The position numbers and the translations under genes are program-made. This document shows, in pieces, positions 50,007 to 59,715 of a DNA stretch of 64,000 nucleotides. Origin of the DNA: Caballeronia telluris (GTDB taxonomy: Bacteria > Pseudomonadota > Gammaproteobacteria > Burkholderiales > Burkholderiaceae); assembly GCF_001544495.1 (NCBI RefSeq), contig NZ_FCNZ02000003.1, positions 124,001-188,000 of the forward strand, read 5' to 3'. The notes beneath the pieces were generated by a model. The model made no database searches. It was not told the DNA's origin and saw only the letters and a program-made list of their open reading frames with translations. Numbering within the stretch: position 1 is the stretch's first letter; the number at the start of each line of letters is the position of its first letter.

Positions 50007-50018
50007 CGTGCGCGAAAA

Positions 50019-50555
50019 TTAAACCGCGTTCAGCGCCTTGTCGAGCAACGCATCGAGTTCGGCGAAAGTCGGCTCGCCGACGTAGCGCTTCAAAATCTTG
50101 CCGTTCTTGTCGATGACGAAGGTGGTGGGCGTCAGTTGCACGTTGCCGAACTGCTTGGCGACGCTGCCGTCGTCCATCGCGACCTTGAACGGCAGGTTGC
50201 GGGTCTGCGCGTAGTTGGTGACGTACATCGGCGCGTCGTAGCTCATCGCCACCGCGACGAACTCCAGGCCGCGGCCCTTGAAGCGGTTGTACGTGTTGAT
50301 CATCTCAGGCATTTCCTTCATGCAGGTCTCGCAACTCGTCGCCCAGAAATTGACGAGATAGACCTTGCCCTTCAGATCGGCCGAGGTCGAAATCTTCTGA
50401 CCCGACAGCAGTGTGAACGTGGCGTCGGGGGCGCGCTGCTGTCCGCCGAACGCGAAGTAGCCCGTGCAGGCGATCACGCCCGCGACGACCGCCATCGCGA
50501 TGTAGCGCAACGGACTCTTGCCGCGCGAGGGCGTTTGCTGGGTGGCTGGGGACAT
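50019..50555 (-). CDS. TlpA-like thioredoxin-fold disulfide reductase
   Basis: 178 residues from ATG 50555. A basic N-terminus is followed by one membrane helix (LRYIAMAVVAGVIACTGYFAF). The periplasmic thioredoxin domain has active site NFWATSCETCMKEMP (CxxC) and the cis-Pro loop LTPTTFVIDKNG. Such proteins reduce disulfides in cytochrome c maturation or detoxification; the partner is not evident here. Confidence 0.9.
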   Translation of the reverse strand: MSPATQQTPSRGKSPLRYIAMAVVAGVIACTGYFAFGGQQRAPDATFTLLSGQKISTSADLKGKVYLVNFWATSCETCMKEMPEMINTYNRFKGRGLEFVAVAMSYDAPMYVTNYAQTRNLPFKVAMDDGSVAKQFGNVQLTPTTFVIDKNGKILKRYVGEPTFAELDALLDKALNAV

Positions 50556-50698
50556 GGGGAACCTCGTGGAACCTGGATTCGCGCGGACCGCGCTCAAACT
50601 GCCCGATATTTTAGCGCCAATCCGGAGCGCAGGCTCGTGCGAGCCGGAAGCCCCGGAATTCAGCAGCGATAATGACGGCTTTTGCGCATTTTTTCGCC

Positions 50699-51286
50699 AT
50701 GAATCGAACTTTCGCTTTCGCGTCGGCAGGCCGGTTTGTCCGTCTTGCCGCCCGCCCGCTGCGCGCCGCGCTGTGCGCGTCGCTTGCCGCCGGCGCGCTC
50801 CTCGCCTGCACGCCGGCCTACGACTGGCGCACGATCATGAACAACGACGACGGCTATGAAGTCACGCTACCCGCGAAGCCGCGTTCCGACGAGCGCGAAA
50901 TCCGCATCGCCGGACAGTCGATGAAAATGAAGATGCAGACCGCCGAAGCGGGCGATGCCCTGTTCGCCGTGGGCACCGTCGTGTTGCCGAGCGCCGATCC
51001 GGCGTTGCAGCGCGCCGCGCTCGACTTCCTTCAGCACGGCCTCGCCAGCAACGTGAACGTGCCGCCGTCCGCGCGCGCGACGCAGATCGAACTCGCGACA
51101 GGCGGCCGGGTGCTCGGCAGCGAGATGGAAGTGAAGGGCATGAGCGGCGAAAAGCGCGAAGCGCATTCGATCCACGCGCGGTTTGTCGCGCGCGGCGTGC
51201 ATGTCTACCAAGTGGCGATCGTGTCGTCGAAAGAGACGCCGCGGGAGCAGGCCGAACAGTTCTTCACGTCCTTCAAACTTTATTAG
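50699..51286 (+). CDS. Putative lipoprotein, unknown function
   Basis: 195 residues from ATG 50699 (an upstream in-frame ATG at 50672 would add 9). The signal sequence ends in a lipobox (ALLACTP). The mature domain (YDWRTIMNNDDGYEVTLPAKP ... ARGVHVYQVAIVSSKETPR, ending QFFTSFKLY) resembles the short beta-rich domains of bacterial 'transmembrane' lipoproteins with a final TSFK/R motif. No confident family name. Confidence 0.72.
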   Translation: MNRTFAFASAGRFVRLAARPLRAALCASLAAGALLACTPAYDWRTIMNNDDGYEVTLPAKPRSDEREIRIAGQSMKMKMQTAEAGDALFAVGTVVLPSADPALQRAALDFLQHGLASNVNVPPSARATQIELATGGRVLGSEMEVKGMSGEKREAHSIHARFVARGVHVYQVAIVSSKETPREQAEQFFTSFKLY

Positions 51287-51404
51287 AACGTTTACTCCAC
51301 AACTGTCGATCAATCAGAACGAGCGTGCTCAGACCTTCGACACTGAGTGAAGGTTCCGCAGCAAGTTCCGACGCTAATGCTCAGATTTATCTGAGTTTTT
51401 TGCA

Positions 51405-51439
51405 CTATCCACAGCGTCTGTGGATAACTTTGTGGAAAA
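51405..51439. other. Cluster of three DnaA-box-like sites, two forming a palindrome
   Basis: CTATCCACA (51405-51413, one mismatch to TTATCCACA), TGTGGATAA (51419-51427, the perfect box on the minus strand) and TGTGGAAAA (51431-51439, fitting TTWTNCACA on the minus strand). The first two form a perfect inverted repeat: TATCCACAG, CGT, CTGTGGATA. An A/T-rich stretch (51501-51530) follows 60 bases on. The whole 356-base gap lies between convergent genes and holds no ORF I can support. Confidence 0.65.
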
Positions 51440-51642
51440 GAGTGTGCGGTCGCGCTCATAGCGCCAACTGGCGCGGACCCCGTTACTTTGCCTCGAATCG
51501 GAGCAATTTAAATAATTCAATAAAATCAATGCTCTGTGGCGATGTGTGATTTTCGCCATTCGATACGACGAAAATGCCCCGAGGAGCGGCGCCGTGTGCA
51601 TAAGTCAAGTCTTGACAAGCAGGTTTTGCGGTCGCCCATCCG

Positions 51643-53190
51643 TCACGCGACCGCGAGCGCGCGCCGGTATTGAACCGCCTCGGCGACATGGGCGGCGCCG
51701 ACGGAGTCCGACGCGTCGAGATCGGCGATGGTTCGTGTCACCTTGAGCACGCGGTAGTACGCCCGCGCCGACCAGCCGAAGCGCTCGCTCGATTCGCGCA
51801 GCAACGCCTCGGCGGCCGTATCGAGACGGCAAACCGCGTCGGCTTCGCGGCCGTCCAGTTCGCAATTGGTCTTGCCTTGCCGCCGCAACTGCCGTTCGCG
51901 CGCGCCGGAAACACGCTGCGCCACGCTCGCGCTCGACTCCCCGCGCACCGCGCTTCGCGCCGACAGTTCCGAGGGCGTCAGCGCTGGCAACTCGATCTGG
52001 ATATCGATGCGATCCAGTAGCGGCCCCGAGAGCTTGCGCAGATAACGCGCGGCGATGTCCGGCGAGCAGCGGCATCGGCCGTTCGGATCGCCGCGCCAGC
52101 CGCACGGACACGGATTCATCGCGGCGACCAATTGGCACGCGGCCGGGAAGTCCGCCTGCTGCGCGGCGCGCGAGATCGTGATGCGTCCGGCTTCGAGCGG
52201 TTCGCGGAGCGTCTCCAGCACTTTCCGGTCGAATTCCGGCAGTTCGTCGAGGAACAGGACGCCCAGGTGCGCCAGCGTGATCTCGCCCGGCTGCGGCGGA
52301 TTGCGCCCGCCGACGAGCGCCGCCGAGCTCGACGAATGATGCGGCGCGCGGAACGGCCGCCGGCGCCATTGCTCGGGCGTAAAGCCGATCGAACTCGCCG
52401 AGAGGATGGCGGCGGAGGTCAGCGCTTCGTCGTCGGTCATCGGCGGCAGAAGGCCGGGCAGGCGCGCCGCGAGCATCGACTTGCCCGCGCCGGGCGGTCC
52501 GATCATCAGCAGATGATGGCCGCCCGCCGCGGCGACTTCCAGCGCGCGGCGCGCCGCCGGATGACCGATCACGTCGGCCAGATCGGGCTGCGGCGGCGCT
52601 GCGCTGAACTCCGGCAAGGTCGGGGCGCGCACGCGCGTCAGCCGGCCGTCGATGCTTCCCGCGAGATGCGCACAGAGCGACGGCAGATCGGCTGCGCCGA
52701 ACACGTCGATGCCCGGCACGAGCGCCGCCTCGGACGCGCTCGCGAGCGGCAGATAGATTTCGGGCGGCGGCTCGTCGCTCGCGGCGATCGCATACTGGCG
52801 CGCGGCGCCGCAGACCATCGCGAAGGCGCCGCGCATCGGGCGCAGTGCGCCGGTCAGCGACAACTCGCCTGCGAACTCGCGGCGCGTGAGCGACTCAGCC
52901 GGAATCTGCCCGCTCGCGGCAAGGATGCCGAGCGCGATCGGCAGGTCGAAGCGGCCGGATTCCTTCGGAAGATCGGCGGGCGCGAGATTGACGGTGATCC
53001 TGCGAACGGGGAATTCGAACCCGCAGTTCTGAAGCGCGGCGCGCACGCGCTCGCGACTTTCGCGGACTTCGAGGTCGGGCAGGCCGACGATCGAAAAGGA
53101 AGGCAATCCATTGGCGAGGTGGACTTCGACGACCACCTCGGGCGCGCGCCCAGGCGCGGGCGCGCGGCTGCGTACCACGGCAAGCGACAT
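51643..53190 (-). CDS. comM: ComM/YifB-type Mg-chelatase-like AAA+ ATPase
   Basis: 515 residues from ATG 53190 (SLAVVRSRAPAPGRAPEVVV). The N-terminal Lon-like domain contains FSIVGLPDLEVRESRERVRA and NLAPADLPKESGRFDL. The AAA+ domain has Walker A GPPGAGKSMLA, Walker B GVLFLDELPEF and the zinc-binding cysteines NPCPCGWRG and CRCSP. ComM helicases extend branch migration during natural transformation. It points toward the DnaA-box gap. Confidence 0.94.
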   Translation of the reverse strand: MSLAVVRSRAPAPGRAPEVVVEVHLANGLPSFSIVGLPDLEVRESRERVRAALQNCGFEFPVRRITVNLAPADLPKESGRFDLPIALGILAASGQIPAESLTRREFAGELSLTGALRPMRGAFAMVCGAARQYAIAASDEPPPEIYLPLASASEAALVPGIDVFGAADLPSLCAHLAGSIDGRLTRVRAPTLPEFSAAPPQPDLADVIGHPAARRALEVAAAGGHHLLMIGPPGAGKSMLAARLPGLLPPMTDDEALTSAAILSASSIGFTPEQWRRRPFRAPHHSSSSAALVGGRNPPQPGEITLAHLGVLFLDELPEFDRKVLETLREPLEAGRITISRAAQQADFPAACQLVAAMNPCPCGWRGDPNGRCRCSPDIAARYLRKLSGPLLDRIDIQIELPALTPSELSARSAVRGESSASVAQRVSGARERQLRRQGKTNCELDGREADAVCRLDTAAEALLRESSERFGWSARAYYRVLKVTRTIADLDASDSVGAAHVAEAVQYRRALAVA

Positions 53191-53284
53191 GGATTTCCCC
53201 AGATCCCGGCGCCCGATAACCACGCGCCGTTGCATTCGATTAAGTCTTCACTCGCCAGTCCGAGGTCCGCTCAAAGACGGGGCA

Positions 53285-53545
53285 TCAGTCCTGCGACGTC
53301 CCGCCGGCCGTTAGCCGCTGTTCGAGTTGCGCGACGCGCGCCTCCAGTTCTTCGAGCCGCGCGCGCGTGCGCACGAGCACCTGTGTCTGGGTATCGAATT
53401 CCTCGCGCGTCACGAGATCGAGCTTGGAGAAACCCTGCGAAAGCATCGCCTTCATGTTCCTTTCAAGGTCTTTCGCCGGCGAATTCTTGAATAGCTCGCT
53501 CATCTTCTGCTGGAAATCGTTGAATACGTCGTTGGGCTGTTTCAT
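53285..53545 (-). CDS. ubiK: UbiK-type accessory factor (BMFP domain)
   Basis: 86 residues. It starts KQPNDVFNDFQQKMSELFKN and ends in a coiled coil (RTRARLEELEARVAQLEQRL), the BMFP/UbiK layout. In E. coli UbiK supports aerobic ubiquinone synthesis with UbiJ. It lies 94 bases upstream of comM on the same strand and is divergent from glnK. Its own promoter must lie near the NtrC-like box at 53561. Confidence 0.9.
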   Translation of the reverse strand: MKQPNDVFNDFQQKMSELFKNSPAKDLERNMKAMLSQGFSKLDLVTREEFDTQTQVLVRTRARLEELEARVAQLEQRLTAGGTSQD

Positions 53546-53560
53546 GGTTTTTTCCTCTGA

Positions 53561-53577
53561 TGCACAGTTTCAGTGCA
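53561..53577. promoter_or_regulatory. NtrC-binding box (perfect arms) upstream of glnK
   Basis: TGCAC-N7-GTGCA, identical in arms and spacing to enterobacterial NtrC enhancer sites. It lies about 285 bases upstream of the predicted glnK transcription start and 16 bases upstream of the ubiK start codon. Confidence 0.7.
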
Positions 53578-53623
53578 TTCGTTCTTAGGTCAGTGCCCCG
53601 GCTCGCCGAATGTTCGTTTTTGG

Positions 53624-53640
53624 TGCGCCACGACAGTGCA
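53624..53640. promoter_or_regulatory. Second NtrC-like box, one mismatch
   Basis: TGCGC-N7-GTGCA, one change from consensus, centred 63 bases (six helical turns) from the first box, so both face the same side of the DNA. Confidence 0.6.
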
Positions 53641-53810
53641 CCCGTTCGACCCTTCGCCGGACCTGGCTCACCGCCGCCGCGTCCTTTTCTGCCGGACCTT
53701 GCGAGCACTCTAGCAACGAACCCGACGCGGCGCCAGCGTGCTTCGGCCGCGTTCGCCATTCGGACGATGCTTTCGCCCGGTCGCGTCAAACATCCCGCCG
53801 GGCCCGATGA

Positions 53811-54308
<498 letters not shown>

Positions 54309-54339
54309 AAAGAATTCGGCGATAAGAGGAAACAGAAGA

Positions 54340-55803
54340 ATGCGCAAATTATTGATGTCCTTGTTGATGGCGGGGTCGCTGATCGGCGCCAGCGTCGGCG
54401 CCGCTCTGGCTCAGGACGCGTCCGCACCGGCCGCCGCTTCGGCCCCGGCGTCCGATGCCACGGCAGCAAGCGCACCTGCCAGCGCCAACACGGCGATGGC
54501 GTCGTCGGCCGAGGCCGCCGCGGCGTCCGGCGCATCCGAAGCCGCGCCTGCCGCACCGACCGAACCTTTCTCGGTCGATTCCTCGAAGATCAGCTCGGGC
54601 GACACCGCCTGGATGCTGACCTCCACCGCACTCGTGCTGTTCATGACGATCCCGGGCCTCGCGCTCTTCTACGCCGGCATGGTCCGCAAGAAGAACGTGC
54701 TCGCGACCGTGATGCAGAGCTTCGCGATCTGCTGTCTCGTGACGATCATCTGGACGGTGGTCGGCTACAGCATGGCGTTCACGCCCGGCAGCCCGTTCCT
54801 CGGCGGCTTCTCGCGCGTGTTCCTGCACGGCATGAACTACATCAAGGGCGACAAGGCGACGACGCTCACTGTCAGCCATCTCGCCTCGACGATTCCGGAA
54901 TCGGTCTACTTCGTCTATCAGATGACGTTCGCGATCATCACGCCGGCGCTCATCACCGGCGCGTTCGCCGACCGCATGAAGTTCTCGGCGATGCTCGTGT
55001 TCATGGCGCTGTGGTCGCTGATCGTCTACTCGCCGATCGCGCACATGGTCTGGGAACCGACGGGCTGGCTGGCGTCCGCTGGCGTGCTCGACTTCGCCGG
55101 CGGCACGGTGGTTCACATCAACGCCGGTGTCGCGGGCCTGGTGTGCTGTTTGGTGCTCGGCAAGCGCGTCGGCTACGGCCGCGAAGTGATGGCGCCGCAC
55201 AACCTCGTGCTCTCGCTGATCGGCGCCTCGATGTTGTGGGTGGGCTGGTTCGGCTTCAACGCCGGTTCGGCGGTGGCGGCGGACGGCCGTGCCGGCTTCG
55301 CCATGCTCACGACGCAGATCGCGACCGCCTTCGCCGCCTTCGGCTGGATGTTCGCGGAGTGGATCACGAAGGGTAAGCCTTCGGTGCTCGGCATCATTTC
55401 GGGCGCGGTGGCCGGTCTCGTGGCGATCACGCCGGCTTCGGGCTTCGTCGGCGTGACGGGCGCGATCGTGATCGGCATCGTGGCGGGCGTGGTCTGCTTC
55501 TGGTCGGCGACGTGGCTCAAGACGAAGCTGGGCTACGACGACTCGCTCGACGCGTTCGGCGTGCACGGCATCGGCGGTATCGTCGGCGCGCTGTTGACCG
55601 GCGTGTTCGCGGTCAAGGACATCGGCGGCTTCGACGGCAGCGTGCTGCTGCAGGCGAAGGGCGTGCTCACGACGGTCGTCTACAGCGGCGTGGTCAGCTT
55701 CATCCTGCTGAAGGTCATCGACATGGTCATGGGCCTGCGCGTGACGGAAGAACAGGAACGCGAAGGTCTCGACGTGACGCTGCACGGCGAACACGTCGAA
55801 TAA
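54340..55803 (+). CDS. amtB: Ammonium transporter AmtB
   Basis: 487 residues from ATG 54340 (AGAGGAAAC upstream). A signal peptide (cleavage near ALAQD) is followed by an unusually long Ala/Ser/Asp-rich segment of about 55 residues. The channel with eleven helices comes next. Conserved: DTAWMLTSTALVLFMTIPGL, FYAGMVRKKN, DFAGGTVVHINAG with the pore His, and DAFGVHGIGGIVGALLTG with the second pore His. Length without the linker is typical. Confidence 0.96.
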   Translation: MRKLLMSLLMAGSLIGASVGAALAQDASAPAAASAPASDATAASAPASANTAMASSAEAAAASGASEAAPAAPTEPFSVDSSKISSGDTAWMLTSTALVLFMTIPGLALFYAGMVRKKNVLATVMQSFAICCLVTIIWTVVGYSMAFTPGSPFLGGFSRVFLHGMNYIKGDKATTLTVSHLASTIPESVYFVYQMTFAIITPALITGAFADRMKFSAMLVFMALWSLIVYSPIAHMVWEPTGWLASAGVLDFAGGTVVHINAGVAGLVCCLVLGKRVGYGREVMAPHNLVLSLIGASMLWVGWFGFNAGSAVAADGRAGFAMLTTQIATAFAAFGWMFAEWITKGKPSVLGIISGAVAGLVAITPASGFVGVTGAIVIGIVAGVVCFWSATWLKTKLGYDDSLDAFGVHGIGGIVGALLTGVFAVKDIGGFDGSVLLQAKGVLTTVVYSGVVSFILLKVIDMVMGLRVTEEQEREGLDVTLHGEHVE

Positions 55804-55892
55804 CGCATCACGCACAACGACGCCCGCGCGCGAGAGGCGCGGGCGGTCGTCGGCAACGAAAGCGCAGTACGGCTCCGAACGAGCGCAGCGAC

Positions 55893-55923
55893 TTTGCCCG
55901 CCTCACGGCGGGCATTTTTTTGT
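55893..55923 (+). terminator. Terminator after amtB
   Basis: GCCCGCC, TCAC, GGCGGGC followed by ATTTTTTTG. A second GC-rich hairpin (GCCCGCGC / GCGCGGGC) lies upstream at about 55823-55850. Confidence 0.88.
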
Positions 55924-56060
55924 TGGTCGAAAATGCGACACGCGTGTGACACGAGCCGGCTATTGCGGCGATAAAAACAATTGAGGGCGCAATCCTGGCT
56001 CCAGGGCCGGAAAACCTTGCCAAATGGCGGTTCATCCCCAAGTAGGCAGGGCGATTGCTC

Positions 56061-56066
56061 TACAAT
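56061..56066 (+). promoter_or_regulatory. Candidate -10 element for gshA
   Basis: TACAAT 28 bases before the gshA ATG; the -35 is weak. Confidence 0.45.
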
Positions 56067-56093
56067 CTTTGCTCTCAAGTCCGCGAGAAATTA

Positions 56094-57383
56094 ATGGTTC
56101 CGCATTTAGTCACGGCGTTAAACGGCCCGCTGCTCGATCTTGAGCGGAAGATCCTCGACGCCACGCCGGCCATCGAACGCTGGTTCCGCCTCGAATGGCA
56201 GGAACACACGCCGCCCTTCTATTGCTCGGTCGATCTGCGCAATGCGGGGTTCAAGCTCGCCCCCGTCGATACCAATCTGTTTCCGGGCGGTTTCAACAAC
56301 CTGCCGCAGGAAGTGCTGCCGCTCGCGGTGCAGGCCGCGATGGCGTCGATCGAAAAGATCTGCCCGGACGCGAAGAATCTGCTCGTGATTCCGGAGCGCC
56401 ATACGCGCAACGCGTTCTACCTCGAAAACGTCGCCCGGCTCGCAACGATCATGCGCCAGGCGGGCCTGCACGTGCGCTTCGGCACGCTCGACGAGACCAT
56501 CCACGGCCCGGTGACCATCGCGCTCGCGGACGGTCAGAAGATCGTGCTCGAACCGCTCGAGCGCACGCCGCGCCGGCTCGGCCTGAAGAATTTCGATCCC
56601 TGCTCGATCCTGCTGAACAACGATCTGTCGGCGGGCATTCCGCCCGTGCTGGAAAACCTGCACGAGCAATATCTGCTGCCGCCGCTGCACGCGGGCTGGG
56701 CGGTGCGCCGCAAGTCGACGCACTTCTCCTGCTACGACGACGTCGCGAAGAAGTTCGCGAAACTGGTCGAAATCGATCCGTGGATGATCAATCCGTACTT
56801 CGCGCACGTGGAAGGCGTGGACTACGAGGCGCGCACCGGCGAGGAAGCGCTTGCGGACGCGATCGACGGCGTGATCAAGAAGATCGCGAAGAAGTATCGC
56901 GAGTACGGCATCAGCGAGAAGCCGTATGTCGTCATCAAGGCCGACGCCGGCACCTACGGCAAGGGCGTGATGACGGTGCACGACGCGTCCGAAGTCGCCG
57001 CGCTCACCAAGCGCGAGCGCGCGAAAATGAACGACGCGAAGGACGGCCTGCAAGTTCACGACGTGATCGTGCAGGAAGGCGTCCATACGTTCGAGCGCGT
57101 CGAGAACAGTGTCGCGGAACCGGTGGTGTACATGATCGACCGGTATGTCGTCGGCGGCTTTTATCGCGTGCACGATTCGCGCGAGCGCGACCAGAACCTG
57201 AACGCGCCCGGCATGCATTTCGTGCCGCTCGGCTTCGAGCACACGGCGCTGCCCGACAGCCACGCCAAACCCGGCGCCGCGCCGCCGAACCGCTTCTACA
57301 TGTACGGCGTCGTCGCGCGGCTCGGGTTGCTCGCGGCGTCGGTGGAACTCGAGAAGACCGATCCCGAAGCGATCCAGGTCTGA
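56094..57383 (+). CDS. gshA: Glutamate-cysteine ligase (proteobacterial GshA type)
   Basis: First step of glutathione synthesis. 429 residues from ATG 56094; an upstream in-frame ATG at 56055 lies before the candidate -10 and is excluded. The sequence is of the betaproteobacterial GshA class rather than the E. coli class: VDLRNAGFKLAPVDTNLFPGG, LLVIPERHTRNAFYLENVARL in pieces, YVVIKADAGTYGKGVMTV (ATP-grasp-like loop) and FYMYGVVARLGLLAASVELE. gshB follows after 63 bases. Confidence 0.93.
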   Translation: MVPHLVTALNGPLLDLERKILDATPAIERWFRLEWQEHTPPFYCSVDLRNAGFKLAPVDTNLFPGGFNNLPQEVLPLAVQAAMASIEKICPDAKNLLVIPERHTRNAFYLENVARLATIMRQAGLHVRFGTLDETIHGPVTIALADGQKIVLEPLERTPRRLGLKNFDPCSILLNNDLSAGIPPVLENLHEQYLLPPLHAGWAVRRKSTHFSCYDDVAKKFAKLVEIDPWMINPYFAHVEGVDYEARTGEEALADAIDGVIKKIAKKYREYGISEKPYVVIKADAGTYGKGVMTVHDASEVAALTKRERAKMNDAKDGLQVHDVIVQEGVHTFERVENSVAEPVVYMIDRYVVGGFYRVHDSRERDQNLNAPGMHFVPLGFEHTALPDSHAKPGAAPPNRFYMYGVVARLGLLAASVELEKTDPEAIQV

Positions 57384-57446
57384 GAACGTCCGCGCACGCG
57401 CGCGGCGCATCGATCAACCCAGGCCGCACGGCCACACTGGACCTTT

Positions 57447-58403
57447 ATGGACATTCTTTTTATCGCCGATCCGCTCGATCGCTTCAAGATCTACAAGGAC
57501 ACGACCTACGCGATGATGGCCGAAGCCGCGCGTCGCGGTCACGTGCTCTACGCGTGCGAGCCGCAGCATCTCGCGTGGACGGGCGACGGCGTCGAGGCGC
57601 GCGTGCAGCGCATCACGATCGTCGGCGACGAAGCGAACACCGACCGCTCGCCGTGGTACGCGGCCGAGCAGCCGGAACACATGCGGCTCACGCATTTCGA
57701 CGCCGTCCTGATGCGCAAGGACCCGCCGTTCGACATGGAATACGTCAATTCGACGTGGCTGCTGGAAATGGCGGAGCGCGCGGGCGCCCGCGTGTTCAAC
57801 AAGCCGCAGTCGATCCGCGATCACTCGGAAAAGCTCGCGATCGCCGAATGGCCGCAGTATGTCGCGCCGACGCTCGTCACGCGCGACGCCGCGCGTCTGC
57901 GCGCGTTCCACGCCGAGCACGGCGACGTGATCCTGAAGCCGCTCGACGGCATGGGCGGCATGGGCGTGTTCCGGGTGAAGCCGGACGGCATGAATCTTGG
58001 TTCGATCATCGAAATGTTGAGCGAGGACGGCGCGCGCTCGGTAATGGCGCAGAAGTTCATCCCGCAGATCACCGACGGCGACAAGCGCATTCTCCTGATC
58101 GGCGGTCAGCCGGTGCCGTATTCGCTGGCACGCATTCCGCAGGGCAGCGAAGTGCGCGGCAATCTGGCGGCGGGCGGCCTCGGGCGCGCGCAGCCGCTTT
58201 CCGAGCGCGACCGCGAGATCGCGGAAATGCTCGGCCCGGTGCTGGCGGCGCGCGGACTCTTGCTCGTCGGACTGGACGCCATCGGCGACTATCTGACCGA
58301 AGTCAACGTGACGAGCCCGACGTGCTTCCGCGAAATCATGGACCAGACGGGTTTCGACGTCGCCGGCATGTTCATCGACGCGCTGGAGCGCGCGGCGGGC
58401 TGA
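57447..58403 (+). CDS. gshB: Glutathione synthetase
   Basis: Joins gamma-Glu-Cys and Gly. 318-residue ATP-grasp enzyme: DILFIADPLDRFKIYKDTT, VLMRKDPPFDMEYVNST, the glycine-rich loop ILKPLDGMGGMGVFRV, QKFIPQITDGDKRILLI and VGLDAIGDYLTEVNVTSPTC. Standard length. It forms the gshA-gshB operon. Confidence 0.96.
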   Translation: MDILFIADPLDRFKIYKDTTYAMMAEAARRGHVLYACEPQHLAWTGDGVEARVQRITIVGDEANTDRSPWYAAEQPEHMRLTHFDAVLMRKDPPFDMEYVNSTWLLEMAERAGARVFNKPQSIRDHSEKLAIAEWPQYVAPTLVTRDAARLRAFHAEHGDVILKPLDGMGGMGVFRVKPDGMNLGSIIEMLSEDGARSVMAQKFIPQITDGDKRILLIGGQPVPYSLARIPQGSEVRGNLAAGGLGRAQPLSERDREIAEMLGPVLAARGLLLVGLDAIGDYLTEVNVTSPTCFREIMDQTGFDVAGMFIDALERAAG

Positions 58404-58711
58404 ACGGACCAGACTGTTACAATCTGCCGACCGCGGATGGCACGCGGCATCCGAAAATCGGGGCACGATCCTGGCTTTGAAAGCCGATTTAAAGCCTCAA
58501 TTAAGGATCGTGGCGCAAGCTGCCGTTAGAACGTCGGATAAGCGGGTAGCCGCGCCCCGCGTTGCGGACGAATCGCGGCTAAGCTTGAGGTTTCTGTCAT
58601 CTGCTCTCGAAACCGACGTCCGGGCCGCCGCTTTTCCCGCCATTTTCGAATTTTGCGGCGCATTTCGATGTTCACCGACGGTTTTCGTCGTTTTGAGGCA
58701 GCAATCCTGAC
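58404..58711 (+). other. 308-base gap between gshB and the PTS EIIA gene
   Basis: Contains TACAAT at 58416-58421 as a possible -10 element. No ORF with recognisable similarity and no clear terminator is seen. Confidence 0.5.
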
Positions 58712-59200
58712 ATGGCTGGCATTCTGATCATCGCGCACGCACCGTTCGCTTCCGCGCTTCGCGAGTGCGTCGCTCACATTTACGGCGGCTTGCCCGCCCG
58801 CATCGGCGTCATCGACGTGAAGCCGGACTGCGATCCCGTGGAAGTCCGCGCGTTCGCGCGCTCGGAAATCGATCGCCTGAGGGAAGACAACGGCGCGATC
58901 GTGCTCACCGACGTGTTCGGCGCGACGCCTGCGAATATCGCGCAGAGCCTCGCTGGCGACGAAGTGCGCGTGCTCGCCGGTGTCAACCTGCCGATGCTCG
59001 TGCGCGCGGTCTGCTATCGCACGACGCCGCTCGACACGCTCACCGAAAAAATCCTGCAAGGCGGCTCGAAGGGCATCCAGGAACTGGATTGCACGACGCC
59101 GCAGAATCCCTGCGCGCTCGCGACGGCGAAGCCGGGCACGGCCGATCCCGCATCGTCGGCGAGCGCCGATCTCGTGACGGCGAAGGCGGTCGCGTCCTGA
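58712..59200 (+). CDS. PTS mannose/fructose-type EIIA protein
   Basis: 162 residues: an EIIA(Man) domain (AGILIIAHAPFASALREC with phospho-His9; VLTDVFGATPANIAQSL; VLAGVNLPMLVRAVCYR) plus a 40-residue Ala/Thr-rich tail. No EIIB, EIIC or EIID genes are near, so it is probably a phosphorelay regulator rather than a sugar transporter part. HPr and EI genes follow. Confidence 0.93.
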   Translation: MAGILIIAHAPFASALRECVAHIYGGLPARIGVIDVKPDCDPVEVRAFARSEIDRLREDNGAIVLTDVFGATPANIAQSLAGDEVRVLAGVNLPMLVRAVCYRTTPLDTLTEKILQGGSKGIQELDCTTPQNPCALATAKPGTADPASSASADLVTAKAVAS

Positions 59201-59252
59201 CCGCTTCACTCACGGACGACGCTTCTTCATCCACTCAGCGTTTCGGAGCATC

Positions 59253-59522
59253 ATGCTGCAACAAGAAACAACAATCGTGAACAAGCTGGGGCTTCACGCA
59301 CGCGCTTCGGCCAAGCTCACGCAACTGGCGGCCAATTATCAAAGCGAAATCTGGATGAGCCGCAACGGCCGCCGGATCAACGCGAAGAGCATCATGGGCG
59401 TGATGATGCTGGCGGCGGGCATCGGCGCGACGGTCGTGATCGAAACCGAAGGCCCCGACGAGGCCGACGCGATGCAGGCGATCCTCGCGTTGATCGCCGA
59501 CAAATTCGGCGAAGGGCAGTAA
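59253..59522 (+). CDS. ptsH: Phosphocarrier protein HPr
   Basis: 89 residues. VNKLGLHARASAKLTQLA carries the phospho-His (residue 15), and the regulatory Ser region is NAKSIMGVMMLAA. It lies 52 bases after the EIIA gene. A terminator-like hairpin follows, before ptsI. Confidence 0.95.
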   Translation: MLQQETTIVNKLGLHARASAKLTQLAANYQSEIWMSRNGRRINAKSIMGVMMLAAGIGATVVIETEGPDEADAMQAILALIADKFGEGQ

Positions 59523-59552
59523 CGGACTGTCGCCTGCAAGACGTATGAACGA

Positions 59553-59577
59553 AGCCGCGCATCGACGCGGCTTTTTG
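59553..59577 (+). terminator. Hairpin with T-run between ptsH and ptsI
   Basis: AGCCGCG, CATCGA, CGCGGCT then TTTTTG. It suggests that ptsI has its own promoter in the remaining 130 bases or is reached only by read-through. Confidence 0.75.
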
Positions 59578-59715
59578 TTGCCCCTCTTCTTCTGTGCCGT
59601 ATCGGGCCGCGCGGGGCGATCGAATTTATAATGATCGCGCCAGTCCGGACGCCATCGGGCGGCGAACCGCGGACCATGAGAGACCGCGGACATAACACAA
59701 CTAGAGGAGGTGCGC

